NCBI GenBank assembly: GCA_050954885.1
Contig: JBPBPI010000125.1
Span: 1 to 48,551, forward strand
Length of the DNA: 48,551 nt
Direction: 5' to 3'
Source of the DNA: JBPBPI01 sp050954885
GTDB lineage: Bacteria > Pseudomonadota > Alphaproteobacteria > Caedimonadales > Caedimonadaceae
Part shown: piece by piece, positions 8,430 through 17,348 of the stretch
Position numbering within the stretch: the stretch's first letter is position 1
Layout: each line of letters opens with the position of its first letter
Program-made: the position numbers and the translations under genes
The notes under the pieces: model-generated
The model's input: only the letters and a program-made list of their open reading frames with translations
Told to the model about the DNA's origin: nothing
Database searches by the model: none

Positions 8430-9680
8430 ATGAATTCATCTCTCTTGTCTCAAGATCCTCAAATTGCCGAAATTTGCGCCTTGGAATTAAAGCGTCAACA
8501 AGATCAGCTTGAAATGATTGCCTCTGAAAATTTTACCTCAAGAGCGGTCATGGAAACTCAAGGATCTGCACTCACCAATAAATATGCTGAAGGGTATCCC
8601 GGCGCACGGTATTACGGCGGGTGTGAATTTGTCGATCAAGCGGAACAACTGGCCATCAATCGCGCCAAGGAATTGTTTAAGTGTGATTATATCAATGTTC
8701 AGCCGCATTCAGGGTCCCAAGCCAATTTAGAAGTTTTCTACGCGCTGTTAAATCCAGGTGATACCATTTTGGGTATGAGTTTAAATAGTGGCGGACATCT
8801 CACCCATGGTGCGCGGGTCAGTTTTTCTGGAAAATGGTTCAATGCTATCGGCTATAGTGTTAAAAGCGACACAGGTTTGATTGATTACGATCAGGTGAGA
8901 GAATTGGCCCATGCTCATCAACCTCGATTGATCATCGCAGGGGCATCTTCTTATCCCCGGCAAATTGATTTTGAATTTTTTCAAAAGGTAGCTCAAGAAA
9001 TTGGTGCTTACTTTATGGTCGATATGGCCCACATTGCGGGGCTTGTGGCAGGGGATGCTCTACCAAGTCCTTTGCCTTTTGCTGATGTGGTGACGACTAC
9101 GACTCATAAAACATTACGGGGTCCTCGTGGCGGCATGATTTTAGCACAAACAGACGCGTTGGCCAAAAAATTTAACAGTGCGGTATTTCCGGGCAACCAG
9201 GGCGGGCCTTTGATGCATGTGATTGCGGCCAAGGCTGTGGCTTTTGGTGAAGCCCTGCGTCCAGAATTTAAACAGTATGCCCAACAAATTATCAAAAATG
9301 CCCAAGCCTTGGGTGAGATCTTACACCATCAAGGTATCAACATCACAACCCAAGGCACAGATTGTCATCTGGTTTTGGTGGATTTGAGGTCTTTAGGAAT
9401 TTCAGGAAAACTCGCTTGTGACATTTTGGAACAAGCCGGCATTACCTGTAACAAAAATAGCGTACCCTTTGATCAAGCATCTCCTCAAGAAACATCAGGG
9501 ATTCGTTTGGGATCGCCGGCGCTCACCACACGGGGTTTGAAAGAGACAGAATTCAAACACATTGGTGAAATGATTGCACAAATTTTAAAGGGACTTTCTG
9601 CGGGTCAAGAGAGTGATATCATTCAAAAGGTTAAACATCAGGTTCAAGGTCTTTGTCGTCTTTTTCCGCTCTATGATTAG
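8430..9680 (+). CDS. glyA: Serine hydroxymethyltransferase
   Basis: A 416-aa fold-type I PLP enzyme that converts serine and tetrahydrofolate to glycine and methylene-tetrahydrofolate. Diagnostic blocks are IASENFTSRAVMETQGSALT near residue 31, NKYAEGYPGARYYGGC, NVQPHSGSQAN, and the PLP lysine site VVTTTTHKTLRGPRGGMI near residue 225. The C-terminal GIRLGSPALTTRG is also present. Full length for the family. It is followed 11 bp later by nrdR, the order seen in many alphaproteobacteria. It ends normally with a helical tail. Confidence 0.98.
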   Translation: MNSSLLSQDPQIAEICALELKRQQDQLEMIASENFTSRAVMETQGSALTNKYAEGYPGARYYGGCEFVDQAEQLAINRAKELFKCDYINVQPHSGSQANLEVFYALLNPGDTILGMSLNSGGHLTHGARVSFSGKWFNAIGYSVKSDTGLIDYDQVRELAHAHQPRLIIAGASSYPRQIDFEFFQKVAQEIGAYFMVDMAHIAGLVAGDALPSPLPFADVVTTTTHKTLRGPRGGMILAQTDALAKKFNSAVFPGNQGGPLMHVIAAKAVAFGEALRPEFKQYAQQIIKNAQALGEILHHQGINITTQGTDCHLVLVDLRSLGISGKLACDILEQAGITCNKNSVPFDQASPQETSGIRLGSPALTTRGLKETEFKHIGEMIAQILKGLSAGQESDIIQKVKHQVQGLCRLFPLYD

Positions 9681-9691
9681 GATATAAGGGT

Positions 9692-10192
9692 ATGCGGTGT
9701 CCTTTTTGTGGTCATTGTGACACAGCGGTGAAAGATTCCAGGTCGGTTGAAGAAAATGCCGGTATCCGGAGACGGCGTCATTGTTTGGAATGCAGTGCCC
9801 GTTTTTCAACCATCGAACGTGTGCAATTGATCCCCCTTCGGGTGATCAAAAAAAATGGTAAAATTGAATCGTTTGACCGAGATAAATTGGCCAATTCTTT
9901 AAGGCTTGCCCTTCATAAGCGGCCCGTCAAAGACGAAAAAATTGATCGTGTCATCAGCAGTTTGGTCCGTCAACTTGAAACCTGTGGCGAGACAGAAATT
10001 TCTTCTAAAATCATTGGCGAGATGGTGATGCAGGGTCTTGGGGATTTAGATTCGGTGGCCTACGTTCGATTTGCCTCGGTTTATCAACATTTTGATGTTC
10101 CTAATGATTTCAAAGACTTCATCGGAAAACTTGACTTTACTAAATTCTCAGAAAATGATGTTGAAGATTCATGTGATAAAGAAAACACTTAA
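9692..10192 (+). CDS. nrdR: NrdR, transcriptional repressor of ribonucleotide reductase genes
   Basis: A 166-aa regulator with an N-terminal zinc ribbon (Cys3, Cys6, Cys31, Cys34 in MRCPFCGH and HCLECSARF) and an ATP-cone domain from about residue 49 (VIKKNGKIESFDRDKLANSL). It senses ATP/dATP and binds NrdR boxes upstream of nrd genes. It lies 11 bp after glyA with AAGGG close to the ATG. The C-terminal 25 residues are acidic and longer than the family minimum. No NrdR target gene is visible in the window. Confidence 0.96.
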   Translation: MRCPFCGHCDTAVKDSRSVEENAGIRRRRHCLECSARFSTIERVQLIPLRVIKKNGKIESFDRDKLANSLRLALHKRPVKDEKIDRVISSLVRQLETCGETEISSKIIGEMVMQGLGDLDSVAYVRFASVYQHFDVPNDFKDFIGKLDFTKFSENDVEDSCDKENT

Positions 10193-10222
10193 AAATATAA
10201 AAAATAACAATAGGATAACAAT

Positions 10223-12034
10223 ATGAAACTGCGTTCTAAAATTCAAAAGACACTTCTCATACTGTCTTTGATGACATCAACGTCACTCCAAGCGCACATT
10301 TATGTCTTTGATATCAATGATACCATCAGCTTGCTTAATGCAATTGATCCTGAAAAGACACATCAAGTGGTGAATTATCAACTAGTAGCACAAAATTTAT
10401 TTTTAAAATCTGATGATAAAATTTCACTCGAAGATCATATTAAAAAAACTATATCTGATAAAACAGAGCAACGCCTGACATACGGTCGATTACCTCAATA
10501 TGCTAGAGAGTTATTAGAGAAAGAATTGATCACGCAGGAAACATTTGATTTGATTAAAAAATTAAGTCGTCAATATCAACAAGCCGCTGATGTCTCTAGT
10601 TCACCTAAAAACGGTCATCTTCTTCCCTCATTCTATCGCTACATTGATCATATTTTGGCAACTGATTCAAATCCAACCATTATTTTTCAATCTTTTGGTT
10701 CTGAAATTCCTCTGGCCCTAAAAGCTGTCAAAAAACGATTTTCAGGAAGATTGAAAGTTATCTCTGAAATTGGTAAATTTGATGATCAGCATCAACTTCA
10801 TTTTGCGGATAAAATTTATAAAACATCTAAAGACATGGAAGAGACGTTAAAACCATTCACCGTGATGGGGTGGCAAAACAAGTATCATTCTGATGATGCC
10901 AACAAAAAGATGTTATTTTTTAGTGATAACTCTGATGCGTTTTTGAAAACATTCTTCTTTGATGATAATGCTCATCGGTTTGCCGGTGTGTCCTATAATG
11001 GCAAATTATTGCCGGTGGAAGAGGGGCTTCGTTTCGCCAAACCCTACATTCATCAGGTCAATACAGCACAAGCTTTAACCCAGGATGATTACTTTAAAAA
11101 TTTGAGCGCCAATCAATTTTCAGCTCTCTCTTACAATATTCAGCTCAGTGGCCTTGATGAACCGGCACATCTTTGGGTCGATCGTATGATCCCTGTGTTG
11201 GCCAAGTTGAGGCAAGCTGATATTTTAATGTTACAAGAAGTTAGTCATTCTCAAATAATTGATATTCAAAAATATTTACCTCATTACAATTTTGTCACCG
11301 TCAACAGTGTCACAGGTCAGTCTTTGACAGTGCCTGCCAAAGGGGACCAAGAGGGTATGGTCGTAGGTTTTAACAAAGATATGTTTGATTTAACCCAAAA
11401 TTCAACCTTATGGCTATCCGATACACCACACATACATGATGAATCTTCAAAAAAATGGGGATCATGGGACACGATGTTTGCCAAGCTATTGCAACGGGTT
11501 GTGTTAAAACATCGCGCGTCTCAAGCCGAAATTGTGGTTTATAATAGTCATTTTTGTCATGAAATTGATCCAGACGGTATTATTAATCCTCGTATGAAAT
11601 CGGCTGAAATGGAAATTGATCTGATTAAAGAAGACATTAAAATGGGACGTCGTGTGATATCGGCAGGTGATCGCAATACTCATTCGCCCCGTGATCAAGC
11701 TGTGATTGATTTATATCATCAAGTGCTAGATTTACACGACGTTGATGAAACACGCAAAGGTTTAAACACCACTTTTATTGGCTATGAGGGTCACCCCAAG
11801 CCAAATTCCATCAAAGACGGAAAATTTGAATATTCAATGAATTTGGATAAAGTTTTTTATGCTGGACAGCTGAAGTTGATCCAAGCCAATGCAACATCTG
11901 GTCATTACAATGATGAAGGAATGTTGGATGATACTGGTTCCTTCGAGCCTCAAGACGGCAAACGTCAATATGCCTCAGATCACGCTGCCGTCATGTGTCA
12001 TTTTGATATCATGAAAAAAGATGATGAAATATAA
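10223..12034 (+). CDS. Exported two-domain protein: HAD-like phosphatase domain fused to an EEP (endonuclease/exonuclease/phosphatase) domain
   Basis: A 603-aa protein with a Sec signal peptide (1-24, cleavage after LQA). The N-terminal half (about 25-290) looks HAD-like: motif I VFDINDTI with Asp30, a motif II-like strand IIFQSFGS (153-160), and motif IV-like TFFFDDNAH near 245. The C-terminal half (about 298-596) has the EEP catalytic set: SYNIQL (Asn305), LMLQEV (Glu339), YNSHF (His443), SAGDRNTH (Asp483, Asn485), NLDKVF (Asp542) and YASDHAAV (Asp586, His587). EEP enzymes include DNase I, sphingomyelinases and inositol-polyphosphate phosphatases. AGGA precedes the ATG. Both domains seem to keep their key residues. 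Substrate is unknown; it is a secreted-effector candidate. Confidence 0.85.
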   Translation: MKLRSKIQKTLLILSLMTSTSLQAHIYVFDINDTISLLNAIDPEKTHQVVNYQLVAQNLFLKSDDKISLEDHIKKTISDKTEQRLTYGRLPQYARELLEKELITQETFDLIKKLSRQYQQAADVSSSPKNGHLLPSFYRYIDHILATDSNPTIIFQSFGSEIPLALKAVKKRFSGRLKVISEIGKFDDQHQLHFADKIYKTSKDMEETLKPFTVMGWQNKYHSDDANKKMLFFSDNSDAFLKTFFFDDNAHRFAGVSYNGKLLPVEEGLRFAKPYIHQVNTAQALTQDDYFKNLSANQFSALSYNIQLSGLDEPAHLWVDRMIPVLAKLRQADILMLQEVSHSQIIDIQKYLPHYNFVTVNSVTGQSLTVPAKGDQEGMVVGFNKDMFDLTQNSTLWLSDTPHIHDESSKKWGSWDTMFAKLLQRVVLKHRASQAEIVVYNSHFCHEIDPDGIINPRMKSAEMEIDLIKEDIKMGRRVISAGDRNTHSPRDQAVIDLYHQVLDLHDVDETRKGLNTTFIGYEGHPKPNSIKDGKFEYSMNLDKVFYAGQLKLIQANATSGHYNDEGMLDDTGSFEPQDGKRQYASDHAAVMCHFDIMKKDDEI

Positions 12035-12047
12035 AATTTCATAAAAA

Positions 12048-12080
12048 TGCCAAAGCATCTTATCACAAGACGCTTTGGCA
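12048..12080. terminator. Bidirectional hairpin between convergent genes
   Basis: Left arm TGCCAAAGCATCTT pairs with right arm AAGACGCTTTGGCA around a short loop ATCAC, with one mismatch. It lies between two converging genes (ending at 12034 and 12115). There is no clear T tract on either side, so it may act as a weak or factor-assisted terminator. Confidence 0.6.
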
Positions 12081-12114
12081 AACATAATAAATGCCTCAAT
12101 AGCTTTTTAAAAAA

Positions 12115-13158
12115 TTATTGATTAGAAAGAGGTTTGAATTGAGGAGTTTCGTCATAAATTTCATTAAATTTTGGATTATACCCCTTCATTTCATCATAAA
12201 TAGCTTGGCCTCCACTTGATGTAATGCGAGGAATAAGTATTTTATAAGAATTTTTCTTAACGACGTAATAACATCCAAATTCATTTTCTGGATATTGATT
12301 TTGTGAATATTTAAAAGGAAGCAAAATTTCTTCAGATGTTTTCTTTTTTAAGATATAATTTTTAAAAGATTTATATAAAGCGCTGATAAATATCTCAAGT
12401 TCTGATTCAATAGCCGCATCATAAAAGTAAGATAAACTGTGATATGGATCAATTTCTTGTTGTTCTAAAGATGTTATCGCATTTTCATCTTTTAATAAAT
12501 TAAGAGGTGACCATTGATTAATCATAATGCCTGTATTCGGCCGCATTAAGTTGATTGCTGTTTGTAATGTTCCCAATCGATCATAAAGATGAGTAAATGT
12601 TAAATAGGATACGATTAAATCAATTTTATTATTTAAATCTAAGTTTTTTTTATTAAGTTCTTTATCAAGATCTTCAATTTTAAAACCGTATAAATTATGG
12701 ATGAAGCATTTACCATTTTCTGTGGTTTCTGGTGCATCATATTTCTCTCCCGTCAGACTATAAATATTTATATGTACATTAGAGACTTCTGAAAATTGAT
12801 TGATTCTATCTGCAAGAGCGTGACCCCAAGCTCCATTTCCGGCACCAATGTCCATGATGTTAATGTCAGTTTGGCCGGCATTAATTCTTGATTTTAAATA
12901 AGAATCTATTGTTATATTGTCTTGATTGGTTGATAACATTTGATAGTTTTCTTGACCATTGGAATGCCATCTTTTGGGATCTTGCTGACTGACTATTTCA
13001 AAGGCTTCGTCAATATGTGCTTTAACATGTTGTGGACGATGACTTGAATCAAAGGGATCAATCGATATTTCTGTCGATATTTCTGTTGCTTTAACTTCCT
13101 GACAATTTGAACCAAGCACAATCAATAGTGATGCTACCGATAAAAATAATTTTTTCAT
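12115..13158 (-). CDS. Exported SAM-methyltransferase-like protein
   Basis: A 347-aa protein with a signal peptide (about 1-24). The LGSNC motif is a poor lipobox, so SPase I cleavage after VKA is more likely. The mature part has a clear class I methyltransferase motif I, INIMDIGAGNGAWGHALADR (99-118), followed by NVHINIYSLTGE as a strand 2 region, IDLIVSYLTFTHLYDRLGTL as motif IV-like strand and helix, and LMRPNTGIMINQW as post-motif. The C-terminal 120 residues match nothing I recognise. No SD-like sequence is strong. It is a second exported methyltransferase-like protein besides the one at 3762-4535; the two are not obviously paralogous. Target unknown. Confidence 0.75.
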   Translation of the reverse strand: MKKLFLSVASLLIVLGSNCQEVKATEISTEISIDPFDSSHRPQHVKAHIDEAFEIVSQQDPKRWHSNGQENYQMLSTNQDNITIDSYLKSRINAGQTDINIMDIGAGNGAWGHALADRINQFSEVSNVHINIYSLTGEKYDAPETTENGKCFIHNLYGFKIEDLDKELNKKNLDLNNKIDLIVSYLTFTHLYDRLGTLQTAINLMRPNTGIMINQWSPLNLLKDENAITSLEQQEIDPYHSLSYFYDAAIESELEIFISALYKSFKNYILKKKTSEEILLPFKYSQNQYPENEFGCYYVVKKNSYKILIPRITSSGGQAIYDEMKGYNPKFNEIYDETPQFKPLSNQ

Positions 13159-13295
13159 TTCATACTCTCTATTCTATTAATATAATTGACTTATAGTAAA
13201 TATTTTTTAAAGAGTAAAGAAAATTATAAATAAAGAGTAATTAATTTATATAGTAATACAATAATTATAATGAATACAATTATTAATATTATAAT

Positions 13296-14363
13296 TTAAC
13301 TCTTCAAAATCTTTTTCATGACCGTCGGTAGGGCAAGTTTTGTGAAATCTTCCAATTTTACCCATTTTAGGGATGAGGGTAGATCATCTATTGTCAATGA
13401 GCTTTCAAATCGACCTCGAACAACGGTGATATCAAAATTAAAATGCGTGAAACTGTGAAAAGCTTTGCGAGTATCGGCTTGCCATTGACAGTCAAAAGGC
13501 GCACAAGCATAAGCCTCATGTAAATCATGCCAAGGTTCCGATCGCCAGGCTGTGGTTGGAATTTCCATCATACCGCCTAGAAGGCCGGTTTCTGGACGAC
13601 GACCAAAGAGAGTTTCGTCTTGATCATTTGATATAATAAACGCCACCGCATACCGGGTTGGTTTGACAGATTTTGGTAATTTGCGGGGTAGATCTTGCGC
13701 GATTCTTTGTTGAAATCCTTGACAAAATGATTGCCAAGGACAGATCAAGCAACTAGGTTTGCGCGGGGTGCAGATGGTGGCCCCTAAATCCATCAGGGCT
13801 TGGGCAAAATCACCGGTGCGGGTCTGAGGTGTCAACGTTTTGGCCAAAGTTGTAATCTCTTTAACACTTTGAGGGATCGGCGTTTGAACCGCAAAAATCC
13901 GAGACAACACGCGAATCACATTGCCGTCCACCGGTGTGACATGATCTTCAAAGGCAATGGACGCCACAGCCGCCGCAGTATAAGGGCCAATACCAGGCAG
14001 TGTTTCCAATTCAACAGCGGTTTCTGGAAACTTGCCTTGATGATCGCTCACCACAACTTGGGCACATTTGACCATGTTGCGTGCCCGGGCATAATAGCCC
14101 AATCCTTGCCAAGCATGAAGCACATCATCCATGGATGCGGCGGCAAAATCTTCGAGATGAGGCCATTTGGCGATAAATTTTTCAAAGTATGATTTGACGG
14201 TAGCAACGGTGGTTTGCTGCAGCATGATTTCAGAAAGCCACACATGATAGGGATGGGGATGACGACCACCTTTGACGCGCCAAGGTAAATTGCGACCGGA
14301 TTTGTCGTACCAAGCTAAAAGAGCGGTTGCCAATAGGGCCGAATTTGTTTTATCTTGAGTCAT
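13296..14363 (-). CDS. mutY: MutY, A/G-specific adenine DNA glycosylase
   Basis: Removes adenine mispaired with 8-oxoguanine. Catalytic Glu lies in LSEIMLQQTTVATVKSY. The helix-hairpin-helix and catalytic Asp are in LPGIGPYTAAAVASIAF and VTPVDGNVIRVLSR. The [4Fe-4S] cluster has the C-x6-C-x2-C-x5-C pattern CTPRKPSCLICPWQSFC. A C-terminal NUDIX-like domain for 8-oxoG recognition follows (FGRRPETGLLGGMMEIP). I place the start at the internal ATG (14363, MTQDKTNS, 355 aa). The longer frame from 14429 would run across the divergent gene and adds a tail with no family match. Divergent arrangement with a DUF721 gene is common in alphaproteobacteria. Confidence 0.95.
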   Translation of the reverse strand: MTQDKTNSALLATALLAWYDKSGRNLPWRVKGGRHPHPYHVWLSEIMLQQTTVATVKSYFEKFIAKWPHLEDFAAASMDDVLHAWQGLGYYARARNMVKCAQVVVSDHQGKFPETAVELETLPGIGPYTAAAVASIAFEDHVTPVDGNVIRVLSRIFAVQTPIPQSVKEITTLAKTLTPQTRTGDFAQALMDLGATICTPRKPSCLICPWQSFCQGFQQRIAQDLPRKLPKSVKPTRYAVAFIISNDQDETLFGRRPETGLLGGMMEIPTTAWRSEPWHDLHEAYACAPFDCQWQADTRKAFHSFTHFNFDITVVRGRFESSLTIDDLPSSLKWVKLEDFTKLALPTVMKKILKS

Positions 14364-14390
14364 AAAATACACTTTAGACAAAAGCCATTG

Positions 14391-14894
14391 ATGCAACAAG
14401 TTTTTTCCGGTCCCCGTCCTTTGACCCACATGCTACGTACAGTGATGAAACCGGTTTTTCGTCATCGTTCCTTTACCGAAGCGTCGATCATTTTGGATTG
14501 GCACAAAATTATGAACAAGGAACTGGCACAATGTTGTTACCCAGAGCGCCTTATTTTTCCGCGCGGTAAAAAAGATGGTGGAACCTTGGTCATTTCGGTC
14601 GATTCAGGCTCCAGCCTTATGATTCAACACAGTAAAAATTTGCTTATCAATTGGATTAATTCTTATTTTGGCTATAAAGCAGTTAATCAAATTAAATTAA
14701 ACAGTACTTTTATATCTAAACCTAAAGTTGAAGAAAAAAAGTCGATAGAATCCATATCTTCTTGTGAAAACACGGACGCGGAAAAAGAATTTGAGGACGT
14801 CAAAGATCCTGATTTAAAAATCGCTTTGTCTCAATTTAAGCAAAGTTATCACCGTTACATTGCGCACAAAACAAAGGATGAAAGTAAAATTTAG
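14391..14894 (+). CDS. DUF721 (DciA-like) protein
   Basis: About 167 aa from ATG 14391 (a start at 14355 would overlap the mutY start region). The N-terminal 90 residues match the DUF721 pattern: the lead RPLTHMLRTVMKPVFRHRSF, then the tryptophan block IILDWHKIMNKELAQCCYPE and the strand LVISVDSGSSLMIQHSKNLL. DUF721 overlaps the domain used by DciA to load the replicative helicase in bacteria lacking DnaC/DnaI. The C-terminal 60 residues are charged and low in homology. It is divergent from mutY. Confidence 0.8.
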   Translation: MQQVFSGPRPLTHMLRTVMKPVFRHRSFTEASIILDWHKIMNKELAQCCYPERLIFPRGKKDGGTLVISVDSGSSLMIQHSKNLLINWINSYFGYKAVNQIKLNSTFISKPKVEEKKSIESISSCENTDAEKEFEDVKDPDLKIALSQFKQSYHRYIAHKTKDESKI

Positions 14895-14967
14895 ACGCGA
14901 TTATGTTTGCAATCGTCTTTGAAATTGCTAAGATGAGCCAATTTTTTGTACAGATAAAGGTATGTTT

Positions 14968-15549
14968 ATGTCGGTGTTGTCAGATATCTGGATTCGTGAA
15001 ACCTCACAAAAACATCGAATGATTGATCCCTTCGTGGACGGTCAGCAAGGCAAAGGCATTATTTCCTATGGTCTTTCGTCCTTTGGCTATGACGCGCGGG
15101 TGGCCAATGAATTTAAAATTTTCACCAATGTTGATAGTGCGACCATTGATCCCAAAAATTTTGACGACAATAGCTTTGTGGACCGACAAACCGATGTCTG
15201 TATTATACCGCCCAATAGTTTTGTCTTGGGGCGAACCGTTGAATATTTTCGCATCCCCCGTGATGTATTGGTAATTTGTTTGGGCAAGTCAACCTATGCC
15301 AGGTGTGGCATCATTGTCAATGTCACACCCCTCGAGCCAGAGTGGGAAGGGCATGTCACACTCGAATTTTCTAACACAACACCCTTGCCTGCCAAAATTT
15401 ATGCCAATGAAGGCGCGTGTCAGTTTTTATTTTTAAAAGGCGATCGTGCTTGTGAAACATCTTACAAAGATCGCGGCGGCAAGTATATGGGCCAAGAAGG
15501 CGTGACATTGCCCCAAATCTTACATGCCCACACCAAAATTGCTTTATAA
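14968..15549 (+). CDS. dcd: dCTP deaminase
   Basis: A 193-aa trimeric enzyme that deaminates dCTP to dUTP for dTMP synthesis. It shows SYGLSSFGYDARVANEFKIF, the core GKSTYARCGIIVNVTPLEPE and the catalytic glutamate block WEGHVTLEFSNTTPLPAKIY. The C-terminal SYKDRGGKYMGQEGVTLP belongs to the lid. I start at the second ATG (MSVLSD) because AAAGG at 14955 is correctly spaced for it and family members begin there. The first ATG (14962) is too close to that site. With nrdR it is one of the few nucleotide-metabolism genes here. Confidence 0.97.
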   Translation: MSVLSDIWIRETSQKHRMIDPFVDGQQGKGIISYGLSSFGYDARVANEFKIFTNVDSATIDPKNFDDNSFVDRQTDVCIIPPNSFVLGRTVEYFRIPRDVLVICLGKSTYARCGIIVNVTPLEPEWEGHVTLEFSNTTPLPAKIYANEGACQFLFLKGDRACETSYKDRGGKYMGQEGVTLPQILHAHTKIAL

Positions 15550-15578
15550 AAATTCAGTTAGACTAAAATTCTAACTTT

Positions 15579-16217
15579 TTAATGAGTTGATTTGGCATCT
15601 TGAAGTTGATCAGCAAAGGCGTGATTAACATCACGGTGTTTGGCTTCGTCTTCTCGAACCGCAACGATAACTTCGCGCAGACACGCATCAGCAGGCAAAT
15701 TCCAATAATCGATCGCGATCTGTGGCGCTTTTACATTTTCAATCTTGCCAGAATCTAATTCTTCCAGATACCGGGTGTAAGAAATGACCGCTTCTTCTTC
15801 TAGGTATCCCACAAATCGGTGGGCCGTCTTGCGCATAAAAATGTAAGCCAAAGAATAAAAGAAAAAGAAAATCATTTGAACAGAGATGATCAAGAAACGT
15901 TCAAACCAATTGGGTTGCGCAATTTCGATAAACACCATCAAATGCATGCGCTCGTTTTCGGCTTCATCCAGTAATGCTTTGATCCAACCATCATCACATT
16001 TACAGCTTCGAAGGCTGCGAAGATGTTGTAACATGCCGCCCACCATGCCGGGCACACCCGCGACCGTCTCTAGGATAACCGCGCGATGTCCATATCGGGT
16101 TGAGAAAAAAACATCGGCAAAGAAACGCAAAAATCGCACAACTTTAAAAGCAATGTATTCCGAAATCTTTCCCGGACGGTGGTGTGTGATCAATTCAGTT
16201 TGGACTTGATTTTGCAT
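15579..16217 (-). CDS. aox: Alternative oxidase (cyanide-resistant ubiquinol oxidase)
   Basis: A 212-aa di-iron membrane-associated terminal oxidase that transfers electrons from ubiquinol to oxygen without proton pumping. All six expected iron ligands are visible: Glu50 in LETVAGVPGMVGG, Glu89 and His92 in NERMHLM, Glu141 in YLEEEAVISYTRY, and Glu191 and His194 in REDEAKHRDVNHAF. The hydrophobic stretch FLIISVQMIFFFFYSLAYIF (108-127) is the usual membrane-bound helix pair. It lacks the regulatory cysteine extension of plant enzymes, like other bacterial and protist forms. It stands alone between dcd (convergent) and the exported-protein cluster. Gene symbol by family, not by a known locus name. 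Confidence 0.95.
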   Translation of the reverse strand: MQNQVQTELITHHRPGKISEYIAFKVVRFLRFFADVFFSTRYGHRAVILETVAGVPGMVGGMLQHLRSLRSCKCDDGWIKALLDEAENERMHLMVFIEIAQPNWFERFLIISVQMIFFFFYSLAYIFMRKTAHRFVGYLEEEAVISYTRYLEELDSGKIENVKAPQIAIDYWNLPADACLREVIVAVREDEAKHRDVNHAFADQLQDAKSTH

Positions 16218-16430
16218 AAATATTGCCTAAATTTCGGTTGAATTTATACATAAGGTAATGCCATGGGTCATTAATTTATACACCGTAATGGCCTTAAATG
16301 TCAAAATAAGTTGTCATATTTTTTGAAGATTTTTAAGAAAATGAGAGAATTAAAAATTGCCAAATTAAAGATACATTTAGACAGAAAAACTTTAACTGTA
16401 ATATTTTATTTAAAATTAATAATATGATTC

Positions 16431-17348
16431 TTATTCTTCTGTAAAAAAAAATTTTATTGATTGAAAAACAGATCTAATTTTAGAGGATTTATTTGTATCT
16501 AAAAGTTTATTTGGCTCCAAATCTGGTTCAATTTTTAAAAATTTTAAGTCATTAAAAAAAATAAAATTATGAGGTGAAAATTCAGAGCCAAAATTATCTA
16601 AGATGATCAATAATCGTTTGGAAGTTATTGCATCTAGTTTTTGTAGTCTTTCTAAAAAATCTTTTCCAACATTCAATTGAGTGGGACTAAATATATCAAA
16701 AATGTCTCCTGTGCGTGCATCAATGGCCATTTGGTCAGATGAAAATAATTTTGCTGATTTAATAAAAACATGGGGTTGATTTTCAACAAAATTAACGATG
16801 TTAATGAGGCGATCATCTATATAATCGCCACCTGCAAAATGTATTTCTAGTAAAGAGTCTTCATCAGGCCTTAAAGTCATGAACATAGATTTTAACGCGG
16901 TTATTTCCGTACATGAATCCAGATGACAAAGAGCTGCCGACTTGGTTTCAGGATTATAAATACCTATAATGATACATGGATTTGCGCCAAAAGATCCTAT
17001 AATAGGATAAGAATGTTCATGATTTGTATAGCCAACATGGCTCATCAAGACGTTCTTGGCTTTTTTAGAGGAAAAAGTGCCTTTTGTAAATTTTGGTTGA
17101 ATTAAATTTAATTGGTCGATTTTTTTCTTTTGTTTTTCATATTCTAATTTAATTAGAATATAGTTTTGTATCAAAGCAAGAGAAGAATCTTCAAATCCAA
17201 CTTTTTTTAAAACTTTTTTTCGAACCTCATCAGAAAATAATTCTTCTTTGTTACTATCTGTTGCAGAACATAAAATTGTCCCTGTTAAGCTTAACAAAAT
17301 TGATAAAGTTAGAGATAATATATATTTTTTTACAATTGTTTTCGTCAT
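16431..17348 (-). CDS. Exported NTAN1-like (N-terminal asparagine amidohydrolase-like) protein, copy A
   Basis: A 305-aa protein with a signal peptide (1 to about 28, MTKTIVKKYILSLTLSILLS). The mature domain (about 85-220) lines up with human NTAN1. IIGSFGANPCIIIGIYN carries Cys125 at the same spacing from Gly-Ser as NTAN1 Cys75 (GSDDATTC). SAALCHLD (138-144, His142) matches CLTHCDG; LEIHFAGGDYIDDRL matches LEVHLVGGFSDDRQL; AIDARTGDIF (208-217) matches AVNIKTAEIY. The Cys-x16-His spacing also equals that of CheD deamidases. In eukaryotes NTAN1 converts N-terminal Asn to Asp for the N-degron pathway. Its ribosome site is weaker than in its two neighbours. Function is inferred from alignment by eye. 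Confidence 0.7.
   Translation of the reverse strand: MTKTIVKKYILSLTLSILLSLTGTILCSATDSNKEELFSDEVRKKVLKKVGFEDSSLALIQNYILIKLEYEKQKKKIDQLNLIQPKFTKGTFSSKKAKNVLMSHVGYTNHEHSYPIIGSFGANPCIIIGIYNPETKSAALCHLDSCTEITALKSMFMTLRPDEDSLLEIHFAGGDYIDDRLINIVNFVENQPHVFIKSAKLFSSDQMAIDARTGDIFDIFSPTQLNVGKDFLERLQKLDAITSKRLLIILDNFGSEFSPHNFIFFNDLKFLKIEPDLEPNKLLDTNKSSKIRSVFQSIKFFFTEE

Noticed and set aside
13800..14269. 130-aa plus-strand and 73-aa minus-strand frames
   Set aside because: Shadows of mutY in other frames.
14363..14429. Longer mutY start at 14429 (22 extra residues)
   Set aside because: The extension lacks family similarity and crosses the start region of the divergent DUF721 gene. The internal ATG fits the known N-terminus.
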